A DNA stretch of 64,000 nt from Symbiodinium natans (Eukaryota > Sar > Dinophyceae > Suessiales > Symbiodiniaceae): assembly GCA_905221605.1 (NCBI GenBank), contig CAJNDS010002561.1, forward strand, positions 248,001 through 312,000, in the 5' to 3' direction. The translations under genes and the position numbers were made by a program. The notes below the pieces were generated by a model. The model searched no databases. It had not been told where the DNA came from and was given only the letters and a program-made list of their open reading frames with translations. Of this stretch, positions 49,592 to 63,100 are shown piece by piece (the stretch's first letter is position 1; every line of letters begins with the position of its first letter).

Positions 49592-52500
49592 ATGAGGGCA
49601 CAACTTGTGCTAGCTGTGTCAAGGGCGTTGCTCCATGAAGCCACATTGCTTCATGCAGCAGAGGCTGCCAGACCTTCACACTTCGTCGCTCTGCGTGTTC
49701 CCGGCCTGCAATTTCACAGCGCGCGGACATCTGACGTTGCTTCCAGAGGATGCGAAGCCCTGAGTCAGTCGTTTTTGACATTGTCTGCTGAGGTTGGGGA
49801 GGAAGCACAACAAAGAGCTGCAAAACTGCAACAGGCGCAGGGTTTGAATGCATCCGGCCGTCCAGTTGGGCCAAGCACTCTTCAGCTTGAGGCTCAAGGG
49901 ATGTGCTGTTTGCAGGAACTTGTCAGCAAAGCTCATGGCCAAGTCCAGCAGGGATTGCAGAGGCCGCTGATTTGGGATCTGCTCTGACGAGCGAATCGGA
50001 CATCACATTCAGCATTCGCGGGGCTCTTTCCAAGTCTCAAGAAGGTGGCTTTTCATAGTAGCTCTGTCAGACTCTGTCAGGTGTTTGGTGCCTGCACACA
50101 AGCTGCACGTCACAATGATCGCTCTGACACTACGGTCAGATCAAGACATAGAGGCGGGCCGCCGTGTCCCAATTACACACGTTGACTGCAACAATTGAAG
50201 CCTGAAGTAACGCTCTAAGGGCAAGCTGAGGATTACGGGTTCGGGCGGTGGCTGAGTCCAGTCGAGCCATGAGTTCGGACGACATGATATGCGTCTCATT
50301 TCAGGCTGCCAAAGTTGCTCTGGCCAATGTTGCTGCCGACTTTGCCAAAGAATTTTCCGGTTTCCCAGATGCACGATTCTGCAGCGATGTGCTTCGTTTT
50401 TGCGCCGAAACGGTTTTGCGTCGCAAGAAGGTGATCAAGGCCATACCAGGCCCTCGGCACCTCTGCACTGTGCCCTTGATGAAATTGACCACCCCATGAG
50501 GTCCGCTGCGCTTTCGCCTGAGCGGGCTTGATTCGGAAGCTGACAAGGCCCGAAACACCGAGCACACGAATCCACAAGAGGAGAATTCGCAATTCATGGC
50601 ATTAGACCGGTGTACTCTGGGCACCCTGCGCACGCAAGGGTCCATACCGTACCAGCTGCGAGGTTCTCTTTGCCAAAGTGCAGTCGGAGGACGATGCCCT
50701 GGGCTTTCTGCGGAGGCGGCTCCTGGAAAGGCTGGGGGCGGAGAGCGAAGGCCCATCTCCTCCCGTGTGAGTGGAAGACTGCTGGTAGGACCTTCGGCTC
50801 TGGATGTCTGTGACCTATAGGGACCTAGGGCTGTGTCACAGGACCGGCTCCGGTGAGCGAAGTTCCCTGTGGCGAGCCAGAGGCGCCGGAGAACGAGCAG
50901 GAGCGGCAGATGCCGGGGGGCAGGCAATCACAGGTATTTCACAGGTAGTCTCAAGTTGGTCCAGCATCAGAGGAGCCAGAGCCTGCGGCATCCAATGAGA
51001 AACTGAGCCGGTACTTGACGCCGCCTCGCTGAAGTTAGAGTTTCTCAGGGCGACTGGCAACACAGCCCCAACATCCACCAAGCTATATCGACAACCCTGA
51101 AGCTTTGTTGGCAAAGTTAGCTCTGTACATTCTGCACCCTCAGGCGCGTCCTCCGTCACGATGCCGTGCGGCTCGGGCTTGCACTGCGCAGTGACGGCTC
51201 CGTCGGCCTGGAGGCCTGGACTTGCCGAATTCCCCAAACACAGTTACGTCTAGTTTAGTTTTCAGGATTGTCGAATCTGTGTAAGACCTGTAGAAGCCTG
51301 TAATCCGCTCGCTCAGGAATTGTTGGCCCTGCCTTTCTTCAAGTCAGGCAACTTAACCCAGAATCTTGGATTAGCGGATTGCGGCGGCAGAGATGAGATG
51401 TTTCGAAAGATATGACGTAGGACGATGCTGATTTCCCCTCAACAGGAGTCGGGATGGCTGAGTGATAGCAGCGGGTAGCAGTTCCACCTGGCCAGAAAGG
51501 AAAGACGTGGAGGCGGAAGTTCGCTGCAACAACAAGCAGCGCTTCCAGCTATGGACGGAGAATGGTGCCAGACGTATTCGTGCGAACCAGGGTCACAAGA
51601 TGAAGCAGGCGCCGGGGGTGCAGGGAGAGTGGTAGATTGTGCACCTGCTAAAGAATGGCGCGGCTGTGGCACATGTTGAACATTCGTTGCAGGGTTCTTT
51701 CAAGGTGCTGGATTCAGAGTTGCTGCAACCCATCCTGAACGCAGAAGACCTTCCAGTCTGCAGCTTGGCTTAAGAGCTGTCCACGTGTGATGCGCGTGGT
51801 GCACGTGTGACATTATGAGGGTCGCCAATGTTTTTTAATGTGCCCGCGTGTTGTGAGGCATTCATGGGACTTACTTCACGAAGTGGAGCCCGAAGAAGAA
51901 GTGCCAAGTACAGGTGTGGAATCAGATTAAGAAGGAAGGGCTGAAGCCCATGGGCCGCAACCACATCCACTTCGTGCCCCACGAGGCCGGCGTCACCTTC
52001 GTCTCTCAGAGTTTTTAGGGGGCGGGGGGGGGGGGGGAGGTTTTACGTGGCGTAACCGAGAGAGCTTAGTGTCACAGGGAGTCGAGGATGCGGAGGTCCA
52101 GGGCTCTCCTGTAGACACCGAAAAAAGGCAACTTCGAGGGCCAAGCTCGCGAAAGCTTGCGGAAGCCTTAGCTATGGGCAGTTAGGCAGTTAGAACATGC
52201 AGATGCTTGCAGATGATTTGGGGCTTCGGGTTCGTCAGGGTGGCCGAGATGCTGAGGAGTGTGGCATTCTTGGTTTGGGGAAGGGCGGGGGGGCGAACCA
52301 TGGCGTTCCCTATGCGGAGCGCAGGACATAGAGCAGTATCCTGCAGACACATGAGGTCAGAGAGCAATCAGAGACCGCAGGCACAAGAGTAAGCACTTTA
52401 AAAGGTTGCAAAACGAAGAAGAACAACTTACCGCTGTGGCAATTCTGAGGTTTCCAACCAGAGCATACCAAGAAGATGTTCACGTGAGAGTATTATTTTT

Positions 52501-53390
52501 TTGTGGGAAGAGTGACCATGTGTGGAGGTTGGTTCTCGCACGGTCATCAGCGGAATGCGGGAAGGCAGGGCCCCTCAGCCATGGGCCTCTTGAGCCTTAT
52601 AGAGGTGATTTCCGCTCTGAGGTCTTCGATAGCAGATTGCTTTGGATGTCATTTGTGTGGGCCGAAGCTTTATAAGGTTGGTTGCGACCGCAGTAGCTTT
52701 GAGATCATTTGCTGGCACTGCATCTCCTGCAAGAGTGGGCCCGATGTCGGAGCTTCCCTAGAAATTGTGGCCCACATGTAGATGAAGCATTGTTTATGTA
52801 GCATAAGCCGTGTACCTCGCGCATCTTTTCTTCAGAGACTGTCCCAATAGCTGGCCTGTTCTATTGGAAAGCCAGATTGCTCCGTGGCAATCTACCTGGA
52901 TGTGCCCAAGACGATTGAGAAGGGGATCAAGCTTTACCGCTCCGCCAATGACGTGGCTGCCTGGGGGCCAGTTGAGTCAATTGGGCTGTTGAGTTCAATT
53001 GGGCTTGTTAGGAGATGCTGTGTCGGAAACTCCAGGTTGGATATATGTACATATAGATATATTATATGTAAACATATCCTGGCGCTAGGCTAGCTGCTAG
53101 CAGGGCATTCCGCTCCGGCCTGCCTAACTAAAATGAAGCAATGAAGCGGAACGACATTCTCAAGGCCCTCCCCAACTTGCAACATGCTACACTCCATGCT
53201 TTGCACGCTTTGCGCTCAGATTCTTTCTCGTGGAGACGACTCTGGCACAATTCCTCCGGCTTTGTTCCAGCGCGTAGTGGAGATCAAGAGTGGTCGCCGT
53301 TTATGGCTCGGTCCTCAGTGTGCACAGTCATCTCTGGATTCCACTGCGTCCACCATCGTCCACCATCGTAGCAGCAGTGAGGCCAGTTGA
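49592..53390 (+). CDS. TPT1: RNA 2'-phosphotransferase (KptA/Tpt1) with N-terminal 2H phosphoesterase-like region
   Basis: Tpt1 transfers the 2'-phosphate at a spliced tRNA junction to NAD+, giving ADP-ribose 1'',2''-cyclic phosphate and nicotinamide. Thirteen exons agree in phase and give 436 residues: 49592-49834, 50305-50430, 50639-50750, 50842-50933, 50973-51019, 51144-51213, 51317-51347, 51496-51608, 51705-51759, 51858-51991, 52528-52564, 52876-52955, 53220-53390. The KptA part shows NEKLSRYLTRVLRHDAV, ELLALPFF, NNKQRF, RIRANQGHK, IHGTYFTKW, EGLKPMGRNHIHF, VISGMRE, IYLDVPK, YRSANDV and PPALFQRVVEIKSG, so the conserved Arg/His residues are present. Exons 1-3 (about 160 residues) resemble the AKAP7/LigT-type 2H fold: RPSHFVALRV early, a long helix, then CEVLFAKVQSEDDALGFLRR. 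A typical HxT pair is not seen in the chosen frame. Exon 4 is an acidic linker. Five of the twelve donors are GT and seven are GC. Confidence 0.93.
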
Positions 53391-55122
53391 GGAGCCGTAC
53401 GCAGACCACACCGACAGCGAGGTGTCTGTGGTAGCAACTCTCCTGCATGCTTCCAACTGAAACTTGCAAAAGGAACTTGTTGGCGACATTTAAGCCAGGC
53501 ATCTTGAAGCTCCGCATGCATGGCATCATCTGGCCACGTGTTCTCTTCTTCACTGGAGAAAAGAGCCTGCATCGAGATGCATGAAGGAGTCGGGAAACTT
53601 GCAATTCTGCTCCTTTTGAGGCCGAAGAGGGTCTCTCGGCAGCATCTGCGAGGACTGCAGGTCGCAGATCTCGCAAGTTGCCTTAGGCGAGCAACCCCAC
53701 TTTGCTCCGACCAGGTTTCCACCTGCACGTGAACCTGGCAAAAGCCAGCCGAGCGCATGGGAAAGCACGGATTCCGAAAGCTTGTTGGCAGGCCAGCATT
53801 CCGCAGCCTCTCCGGGGAAATGGAGGGTAGCACGCGCCAAGATGCGCCAAACATGTTAGCAGAATCCCCTCTTGTGTTTTTGCTGTTGCTAGCCTCGTTT
53901 TGTTCCACAGACGGCACAGTGCAGGGCTTCCGGGACGCCGATCTGGGACTGGTGGTTACCCACTCTTTGGAGCTATGCCGGAAGAAGTCAGATGAAGCAG
54001 GCTCCAGCAAAGCACAAGATGCTGACACGTGCCTGAGAATCTGAGAGATCTGAGAGGTCTGAGAGATCTGAGAGGAGCGAGGGAGCTTTCTTGACAGGCT
54101 TCTACCAAGTTGAAGCTGCTGTTCCACTTGGATGCTCAAAGATTTCAGCATCCAAGCTGCGACGTCCATCGAAGTAGAGCGCATTTGAAGCTGAGCTGGA
54201 TCTGACCTCCAGGTACAGATTTTAAAGCTGCACAACGCAGCAGCCTGCGAGTGCTTGCAGAAAAGCGCAAGTGTATGCTTGCAGCGGCAGTGTCACATGA
54301 CAGAGTGCCTCCGAACGCTGCCCAACCTAGGTCGACGAGTCAGCGGCAAGCCGAACCCTCCTGCATGGACATGGCTCCATGATTGCAATAAAGCCGCAAA
54401 AGTTCAGTCACTTTAGCCCGGGACTGACATGTGCAAGAATTGAAGATGCTCCCGCCCGCCGTGGAAAGAGTACAGTGTAGACTGTAAAGCCGACCTACAC
54501 AAAATTCGTGGATGGGTCTCCGAGCACCAGCTGAGGTCCCTTTGCTTGGCTGACTCCTGACGACGGCTTCCCATAGCCACCGTCCACAATAGACTGCAGT
54601 GGGCATTTGTACAGCCACCCCAAGCTTGGGGTTGTCGATGTATCACCTTCACAAGCACACCGGATAAGCACGAATGCGAGGTCCCATCATGCGCCATCAG
54701 CATCAGGGCACCAAAGCAATGTGCCTTCTGGAGGTAGCATGCCTGCTAGCACCGGGCCTTTTCACGTTCAGGAAGGACCAGATGCGCAGGTCCAAACATC
54801 CGACCAAGCTAGCAGAACCTGTGCAGTACTCGGCTGGGCGAAGGCCTTGGTGACGCCGCCGATGCTCCCTCATTTCAGTTGTTAGAGAAAGGCATTCCCT
54901 AGAAGCCTGTATTCGCCTGTGATCTCACATGCGACCGCCCTTGATTGCCAGTGCAGGTTCAAGCTATCAGAATGGTCGACTAAGCTAGTGACACTAGTGC
55001 ACTAAGCCACAGCTGAGGCTTGATCAGCGGCATGCTGTTTTGTGAGTGAGACTGTGACATTCTCACAAGGCAGATCGGACATCTGAGAACTCTCAGCTCC
55101 ACGTCTGCGTCACTTAGAGCAC
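53391..55122. other. Spacer without recognised gene
   Basis: The + strand has an ATG frame at about 53757-54040 with a hydrophobic segment (LVFLLLLASFCS), and a basic frame at about 54215-54380. A 306-codon minus-strand ORF (53315-54235) covers the last TPT1 exon in antisense and shows no motif. A short GAGATCT/GAGGTCT repeat lies at 54037-54075. Confidence 0.4.
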
Positions 55123-55960
55123 ATGGCCATCAACGTCGAGGTGGTGGCCATCAGTGGAACACTTCTCTTTGAGCCTTGACTTGAAAGTGATGGAAGCGTC
55201 ACCGCGACACAGGCGGCGTAGGCGGCAGGTCCCAGCTCCCGCGGATGCTTTTCCCTTCCGGACCGTTTACTCGAGGCTGGGTCTCTGCCTGGACTGTCCA
55301 CCGTGCGCGAGCTCAAAGCCAAGCTCGGCGGCATTGAGGACTGCTGCTCAATGTGTTAGTTGCATGCCCAGCCGGGCCCAGCCCCAACATTATTGTACTG
55401 CAGCAGCGGTTCGTTCTTGTGTTCAAGTTGAAGAAGGTTCATGGTGATCGATGCTCGAGCATGCTCACAAGATCTCACAATGATAGCGATACGTAGTGAC
55501 TGAGACGGCATGCTTTGGCCTCCGTGCAGGAGCAGCGGCTTCTGCTCAGAACACGCGCGCTAGAGGATTCCGAGATACTGCTAGGCTTGGCGTCACCAGA
55601 CGAGGCTGTTGGCGGGATCTGCAGTGCAGCATTCGACAGCAACTTTCGACTTCCTGGTGGGGTTCAAGGATACAGCTTTGAAGCTTGCCGGCTGTCGATC
55701 CATGAATCGGATGCCCAAAGCCATTGGCACCTCAGGCACTTCAGGCGTCAGCTGTTGCCAGGACTTGACCTTAATAAGTTCCAAGTTATGTCAGTTATTT
55801 TCGAAGCTCATCGCATGGTTCAGGCTCTTCGGCTGGTTTGCGTGCGAACCCTTCGACGTCTAGCATGCAGTGCCGGCAGAGACCAAAGGACAGTGCGGGC
55901 AAACCAACGGCTGTCCCCTCATCAGGTCTCTGAGTTCAGGGAGCACGCATACGGTTGACG
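55123..55960 (+). CDS. Ubiquitin-like domain, N-terminal exons
   Basis: Exon 1 (55123-55170) starts MAINVEVVAISGTLLF, a typical first beta strand and hairpin of a ubiquitin fold. Exon 2 (55276-55338) reads AGSLPGLSTVRELKAKLGGI, matching the ubiquitin alpha helix. Exon 3, from about 55530, reads EQRLLLRTRALEDSEILLGL, matching the ubiquitin segment around Q-Q-R-L-I-F and L-E-D. Introns use GA donors. A few residues before EQRLL are missing, so one splice site is off or a micro-exon is unseen. The frame of exon 3 stays open to 55958, but its coding end is unknown. Ubiquitin-like N-terminal domains ahead of repeat domains are frequent in dinoflagellate proteins, and this one probably heads the WD40 gene to its right. 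Confidence 0.7.
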
Positions 55961-57139
55961 TGCATCCTTCTGACATTATGTGCATGCTCGTGTTCATGTT
56001 CATGTTCAGATTCATGTTGTTGCACCAAGATGTTGATATAATCTTCGCCTCGTATTGAGAACCCACCCCGTGGTTGCAGGGAGGGGGCTGAGTTGTTGGG
56101 AACCTGTGCTTCTAAGTACTCGGATTTGGGTTTTGCACTTACAGAGGGGGATTTTGAGAATAAGAAGTCATCATCAGGGCAATGACAGTGTTAAATCCGT
56201 CTTGAACGTGTTGGCAGGCTCCGCCTTTGGGATCTGGACCGCGGCCAGGCTGATCGCGACTTGGTGGGTCACACGTTCCTCGTCCAAGTGAGGTTCGGTC
56301 GGCTAACGAAAGTAACTAAAGCCTCCAGCAGATGTGGACGCGGTATGACCTTGCAAGGCGACATCGGGAAAGCATGAAAGTACGTAAATCCTGCAGCCTA
56401 ATCTGTCCACATGAGCTAGAAAGACCAGCCAGGGATCCCTCAGTCCAACTCATGTCGCTTCGGTTTTCGTTTGGATGGGGTCATGTCCCAGACTTGAGTA
56501 GTGCTTCGTCAGTATGGGCCTGCTACATTGTCTCGAGGAAAGTGTAAGGGATACTTGAGCAAGACTTGAGCTTCGTGGTGATCGTGCTGCTTTGCGACAC
56601 TCTAGTCGGGCTGGTCTGAAGTCCTCGCCCACATGTGCACATGTGAGCGTGGGCGATAGGCCGAGAAGGTGTCCGGGTGTGCATTTTAAGAAATTTGGTT
56701 GCAGCTGCCGGGCTAGCTAACGCAAGGGTCATGGCTGATGAGTGCCTCGCCATGATTGTCTGAGTTGTGAGCGGTAAGTGCCGAGACCTTGCTGTGCCAA
56801 GTTCGGGCGTCCTGTGCGTGTCGGTGCATTGGCCATCGCAGCGGGCACTGAGTGGCAGTGCCGACCGCGCCTTGCTGTGCCTTGGAGAGACGGTACAGAC
56901 TTTCATGCCTTTTCAATCAAGTTTGGTATAGGGTAGCGGGTAGTGCCGAGTAGATTCACAGGGCTTGGGGAGTGACGTTTATAGAGTTCAGGGCTTCTGT
57001 GTACTCGAGTCCTGGAATCTTGGCGCGCAGGTTGTGGCGTTTGTCTGGCGAGTGCATCCGAGAGATGTGCTTGGAATGCAGAGAGACTCGCGGTCTGCTT
57101 CCTAGAGAGGTCCTCGAGGTACAAAGGAGACATGGACAG

Positions 57140-60100
57140 GGGATGCATGCCGGTTCTATGTAGTATAACTGGCTCTGTCACAGCAAGTTATGGCGTGAGT
57201 TTCAGCTTGCTGGATAGGCGTGGACACATGGATTCAGTGGCTGGGCAGACGATTCAGACCGTGAAATTCACGGACAGTCCACATGCTCAGCGAAACTCAG
57301 AAGTATTTGCAGCACCTCCTGGCAATTGCCGTGAAATAGCAGCTTGTGGCGTGGATCCACACACAGGTTAAGTGCGTACATCGGTCAGGTCCAGTGCCTA
57401 TCGGTACACTGGGAGACGAACATTGCTTTGTCTGCGAGCTTGGATCAGACACTCCTGTGACCTGCCTGCACCCTCAGGCTCATCTCAGCTCGTAGCTTCA
57501 TAGAAGTGGCGTCCTGCCTCACCCTCTCGTTCCCACAGTGCATGAGCTTTCCGCTGCATGACGGCGTACGGCTCCGAGAGCCAATGAGGCTATGGGACCT
57601 GGAGACGGGAGAGGCCATGCAGGAACTGATGGAATCCTGACTCGCAGATGCTCCCCTATTGCATTCCAACTTTCCAACCAATTGCTCCAGCTCTGCTGAC
57701 AGCCCATGGCCCGGAATTTGTCTGAGGACTACGCCAGCCCCGCCATCAGCCTTGACGTGGATTGGGTTGGTCGGCAGGCTGTGCATATCATGATATCAAG
57801 TACACAACAGCAAATGTAGGCGCCAAGCGCTTTTTCGCCCATGCTCCGCATCGTTGGTATGCCGGGCACCGTTGCCAACTCTCACCAGAAAAACAGTTGC
57901 GGTTGTGCCGTTTGTGGTCGCCTTTCGGACGCCAATGGCGCCACGGCTAAGCAAAACTGGCCACAGGCCTTGGCCGGTGCGATGGACGGCTCCCTGCAAC
58001 TTTGGGACGGGATTTGCAGAAATAGTCGACAGCAAGCTATTGTCCCACGCTGTCATGTTCCCATAGTTTCCACTTCAAGGGCATTCCGGTGGGTTTGGGA
58101 CGTTCGCCAGTCAGATTACACACAGCTACAAACAACTGCCCAAGCCATGCTTTTTTGACAGAAGTACGAGCAGGATTGCTTCAGGAATTGCTGCATAATA
58201 TTGCACTAGCGTTGCAAGCCCTAAACCGCGTAGCCCTACTGCCGCATAAAATACTAAAAGTGATGTCGAGGTTGCCTAATCCGTGGCGCAAAGCTATCAG
58301 ACCCGGAGACAGAACAAGCTCGAAACTTCGAATCACACATGCTATGATGCCAAAGATATCCGATCATCTACGGGACAGAAGGACCTGCGAAGTGCTGCTG
58401 CTGAGCGCCGACACAGACACCGCACGGCCCTGCGCTTCCTGCAAGTGACGCGGCTCTAGTGGTTGGGCTTTAGCTTAAACTTATGTCATATATCATTGTC
58501 TGATTGTATTTACCAGATGTCATTTCACTATATCTTTGTACTATTGTGTTTTTGTACTAGTGTATTATCACATGATTACATCATCATATGATTAGATTCT
58601 TGGAAGGGTTTAGGGATTTCCAGCGGTTAGAAGTCGCCTGGTGCACCAACCGTGTGACAGTTTTGACTCGGAACCTTTGGCTTTCCTTGCATTTCCTTAA
58701 GCTCTTCAGGGCCCAGTGCTGCCTTGGCTTCTCTTGCGCCTGCTTCACTAGGCAAATTGGATCAACCTTCAAGCAGTAAGTGGAGACCCTCACGGCTGCA
58801 TTGTCTTGTGGGACTTATCTCCGTTTGAAGCTACTTGGCTTAACTTAAGAACGCATTGGTCTGCATGCAGAGGGAACCCAGCACCCTGAAACCTGCATGA
58901 AGAAAACCCTGCGATGTCGATGGCCTAACGTCAGACTTTGAGTCAGGAGAAACGTCTGAGTCAGGAGGTTGAATTGATGGGTTTTCCACCTAGAGAGCCG
59001 GTTGGACGGTACCGCGTGCAACTATTCCAGAAATTCATGCGGTTTTGTCGCATTATGCGAGTACTAGTAGTGCCCGCTCCAATTCGCAGATGTCTGGGAC
59101 GCAGTTGCAGTTGCAACATTCATGTTGCAACGCTCGAATGGGCTGCCTGGATCTGCCTGGCGTTCACCTTCCAGCATGCACATTGAGGGACGTTCACATA
59201 CTCGGTTGTCTTGTAGCAGAATTTGGTTGTTGTCCCTGTATGATCTTGGTTATCTTGCAGGGTTTCTAGATTGCGCTTGGCCCCTGGCGGCCCTGACGGT
59301 CGCAGCCGTGGAAACGGTTGGATGCACAAAGTCTTGGAATTTGGATTGCGGGGCATCGTTGCAATCTCCCGCTGGCTTTTGGGTTGCTAGTAGCGGCCAA
59401 AAATGCTAGTGTTCCGACTGCTGCATGTCTAGAGGTTGGCCTAATCGGCTTGTGTGGGGGTCGAGACCAGCGGTTTTCTGGGACATTTTGTATTTCGGGG
59501 TGATTTTGTAGGTCTGCAGCGAGCTTCTAGAAAACCTGACATTGCCAGTCTTCCCTGGTTGGGTGGTGTACTGGTGGTGTTGGGAATGGGAAGCGTTGCC
59601 ATACCTGTGAAATACTTCGATTGCTGCATGCATGGCGGTTAGATTCGAGTGGGCTTCGGGGTGGTGGACTGTGGTGGTGCAGCTTTCGGGAGTGCCCAGT
59701 GGTTCTTCAAGGGAGCTGTATTGAAGTTCTTCTTCAGGACTTGAGGGCTGCAGTTACCTTTAGCCTTGCAAAATGGACGCAAGATCAGAGCTAGGCAAAA
59801 GACGGAAAACAACTTAAACTCACCCACCCAAGAGACAGCGTGGGAGGGGGGGACCCAGGGAATTGCTGGGAGCCTTCTAGATGCTTTTAAGACTTTTGGA
59901 TGGCCCTAGTAGGTAGCAGGTAGCTATGGTGGGCAAGGCTTTCCACTGTCTCGCTGCCAGGCTCTTCGGACTTGTTGTTCAGATGGCCTGCTACCTGCCG
60001 CTTGCATGCCTCTCGGTGAAAGGTTCTATGCAAGGGGGCCAGTCCACGAATGCGCGCCACGCTTGCAGTCTCAGTCAGAACCTTCCTGTTCCCTGAGCTA

Positions 60101-63100
60101 CTCCGCTCAGGTCGGTGAACCCAGACATGCTGGAGGTTGCTGTTGGGGGCATTGATGGGACGCTTTGCTTGTGGAGCAGCTCAGTCGCGAATGGCAGCCG
60201 GTGTTCCGGCATGTTCTGACTGTTACGACATGTCGGATGCAAGGCTGCTGCCGAGAAGCACAAGAACCCAACAAAGCAATCAAAGCTCATCGCCCCTCGA
60301 CTTGCATTCCACGCTTGTCAGGAGACTGCTTTACTTCTGTTTTCGGGAAGTGGGAAGGTTCTCCACTCCGAGTGCTGGCAGTCGACTGGGCAGGGCGGAG
60401 TGCCCTGACATCAAGCGACGCCGCTCTCCTGCATCTTGCAAGGTTGCTTGCAATGTTGTGCGCGTGCTGTGAACGTCTGTGATGATTGGCCAAAGATGAC
60501 CTCAAGCCTAATTGCAAGTTCGGTGATGGCACTACCGAGTGGCTGAGGATGACTTTGCACTATTCTTCTGGAATTTGGTTCTGGGGCACTGCCTTCGTGT
60601 GGCACGGCAGTGACACCAAAGTGCATCAGACAAATTGTTCCCGGGCCAACAAACGAAAGAACATGTTTGAAAGGTGCTGCTGCACTAGCTGACTGGAGCA
60701 CCACAGCCTTCACAAGCCGAAGTGTAGGGTGCACATCGCGTCGAAAGGTCCTGCGCGGGCATTCGGATGTGGTGAGCTGCCTAGCCGCGGCCCAGTTGCA
60801 CTGTAACGGATTTGCGTGGTTGAATGTTGCGAGATAGGACCAAGGTTTCGGGCCAGTGCCAGGTCTTAGTGTTAGAGTCGCCAAGCAGTAGTCCATCAAC
60901 GCTGTTGCTGGGCGTGATGGCAGAACTATAGTACTCCTACGCTTCTCCTCCTTTTCTGCTCTGATGCTGACCCGGATTCCAGAGTTTGAGGTGAACTGGC
61001 CATCAGCCGTGGCCATAAGCGCTGCCGCCGATTGCACTCTGCGACTCTGGGACCCCGGGCTGCGCAAGGGGGCCACAAAGGGTCACAAAGGGCACCCTAG
61101 GCCCTAGAAGAACCAGCTGTCAACAGTTCCTGAACCCAGAGCCCGATGGTACTTCGTGCTTCATTGGCATCTGTGGTCATATGTGGTCGCATGCGGCATA
61201 TCCTTGGCCCAGGACATTGGGAGAGGCCTCTGTGGCCCGACTTGCGGTTGGAATGCCATGTCAGGGCCCACCATTCGGCAGAAGAAAGCTGTAACTCTGA
61301 TCTTCCAGTTGCTTTAGTATTGTTATTATTAGTATTCTGATTATTATTACTATTATTATTAAGAATTATTACTACTATTATAATTATATTGCTTGTGTTT
61401 TTGCTCTTCGTCTGCTGGCTAGGCCTTCGCTGCCTCCCCGAGAGCAGCAGAGTGCTGGAGGTGGACTGGGAGCAGCAGCGAGTGCTTCTTTCTGCAGGAG
61501 CCGCGGCCTCGAAGCTCTCGGAGAGTGCTCGATCCGATGGGAGGGGAGTGGGGGGGGCCCTTGACAGCACTTTCAGAAGCACTTTTTTTTCACCCGCTTT
61601 TTTCCAAGGACCCTGTGCTGCGCCTTCGCGATGTCTTTCGCCGCGGTGTCTGCGTCCGGGAGCTTCCAGCTGGGCATCCGGGTTTGCAGATCGACGTTGT
61701 CGCACTTGTATCTCGTTTCTTTTGGCGTGGCCGACATGCGGAAGCTGCCTGGCACAAGGCAGGGCAACACGGTGCTGTGCATGGCGGTTGACTGGGCCAC
61801 CATGCGTGCCCTGCGCCTGGGAGCGAGATCAGAGAGCAGAGCTGCTGCTCCACTTGCCATACTTGCTGTGGCTTGTCACTCTTGTCCAAAGGAAGTTGGA
61901 GCACTGGCTGTTTTCTGTGACACGTCCACCAGGACTGGTGACGATGACGGCCAACTGACCATGTGGGATCTTCGCACATCGCAGGCAGGGTGATAAGTAC
62001 ACCCTGGCTGTCCAAGCAGCCCCAAACCAAAGAAGTCGTTGCGATTGTTAGCCCCGATAGATAGGCACGAGGGGCGCTTGTGAAGCAAAAGGCTGCATGG
62101 TAATTAATCTATACGTACCCACACACCCGAGTAGTGTCGGCAAAGACGAACCGGTCAGACTGCCGTGGCTTTGCTACAGCAGAGCAGGCGTGATCGAGCG
62201 AAACTTGGAGTGCTTTGAGTGGCAGTCTCGCGGGCATTCATACAGTGTTGTGCAGGTGTTGCGCGACTTTCACTGCCACGGAAGGGCAATCTACTGTGTC
62301 CAAGCTGCGGCATGCCGGCAGTGCAGCACCACAATGCTTGATTCACCAGCTTTTGAAGGGCTCCAGACCCGACTTCAATGTCACGCCGCCACACTCCGTG
62401 TGCACCAATGCTGGGTGAAGCGGAGGATTGGGATGGCGGGCGCTGCCTCAGCGGAAGTGATCGCAACTTGCTGCTTTGGAACCTGCACTCCGGCCAGGTC
62501 TCCGGTTTCAGGAAGGTTGAGGAACTTGCAGTAACTTGCCTTCCCCAAGGTACCCCAAGACCCCATTCATCTTTGCACTTGCACTTTCGAAAGTCGTTGT
62601 CATTCAGTAGGGAAGAGCAGAACATCCTCCAATTGCCTCTCCCTTGGGCGGCAGGTGCTCCGACAGCTCACGAGTCATATTGGCAGGATATACTGCGCCG
62701 TGGCAAAATTCAGACTCCTTGGATCGTGCATCTGCATCACATGAAATTCTCGACCAGCCAGTCGGGAGCACAAAGGAGAGAAGGGGGCTAACCGGCTAAC
62801 AGCTTCTGCAGACAGAATTGTGTCAGCACAGCGATGCGCATCGCCAGCAGACCGAGGCCTTGACGCAGCCTGGTCAACACAACGTGTCTTGACCGGTGGT
62901 GACGACCGGGTGCTTCGGCGTCTCGACAGGTTTGGTGGCGGAATGTACGTGTGACTCCATGATGTCAGCGTCGACTTCCCAAATTCTCAAATCCCAGCGG
63001 AAAGTCAGAAGTACTCAAAAGCATCTAGATCTGATTCTGGAACCTAAGGTTGTGGGACTTGTCCCAGGCCTCTTGGCTTTGGGCAGCTGAAGACATGGAA

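Noticed and set aside
49731-49772. HLTLLPEDAK word in a second frame as the 2H HxT motif
   Set aside because: Using it needs an intron of about 24 nt after RPSHFVALRV, which is too short. Kept only as a caution in the fusion finding.
53315-54235. Minus-strand ORF of 306 codons
   Set aside because: It overlaps the last TPT1 exon in antisense, has no motif, and all supported genes are on the other strand. It is probably chance in GC-rich DNA.
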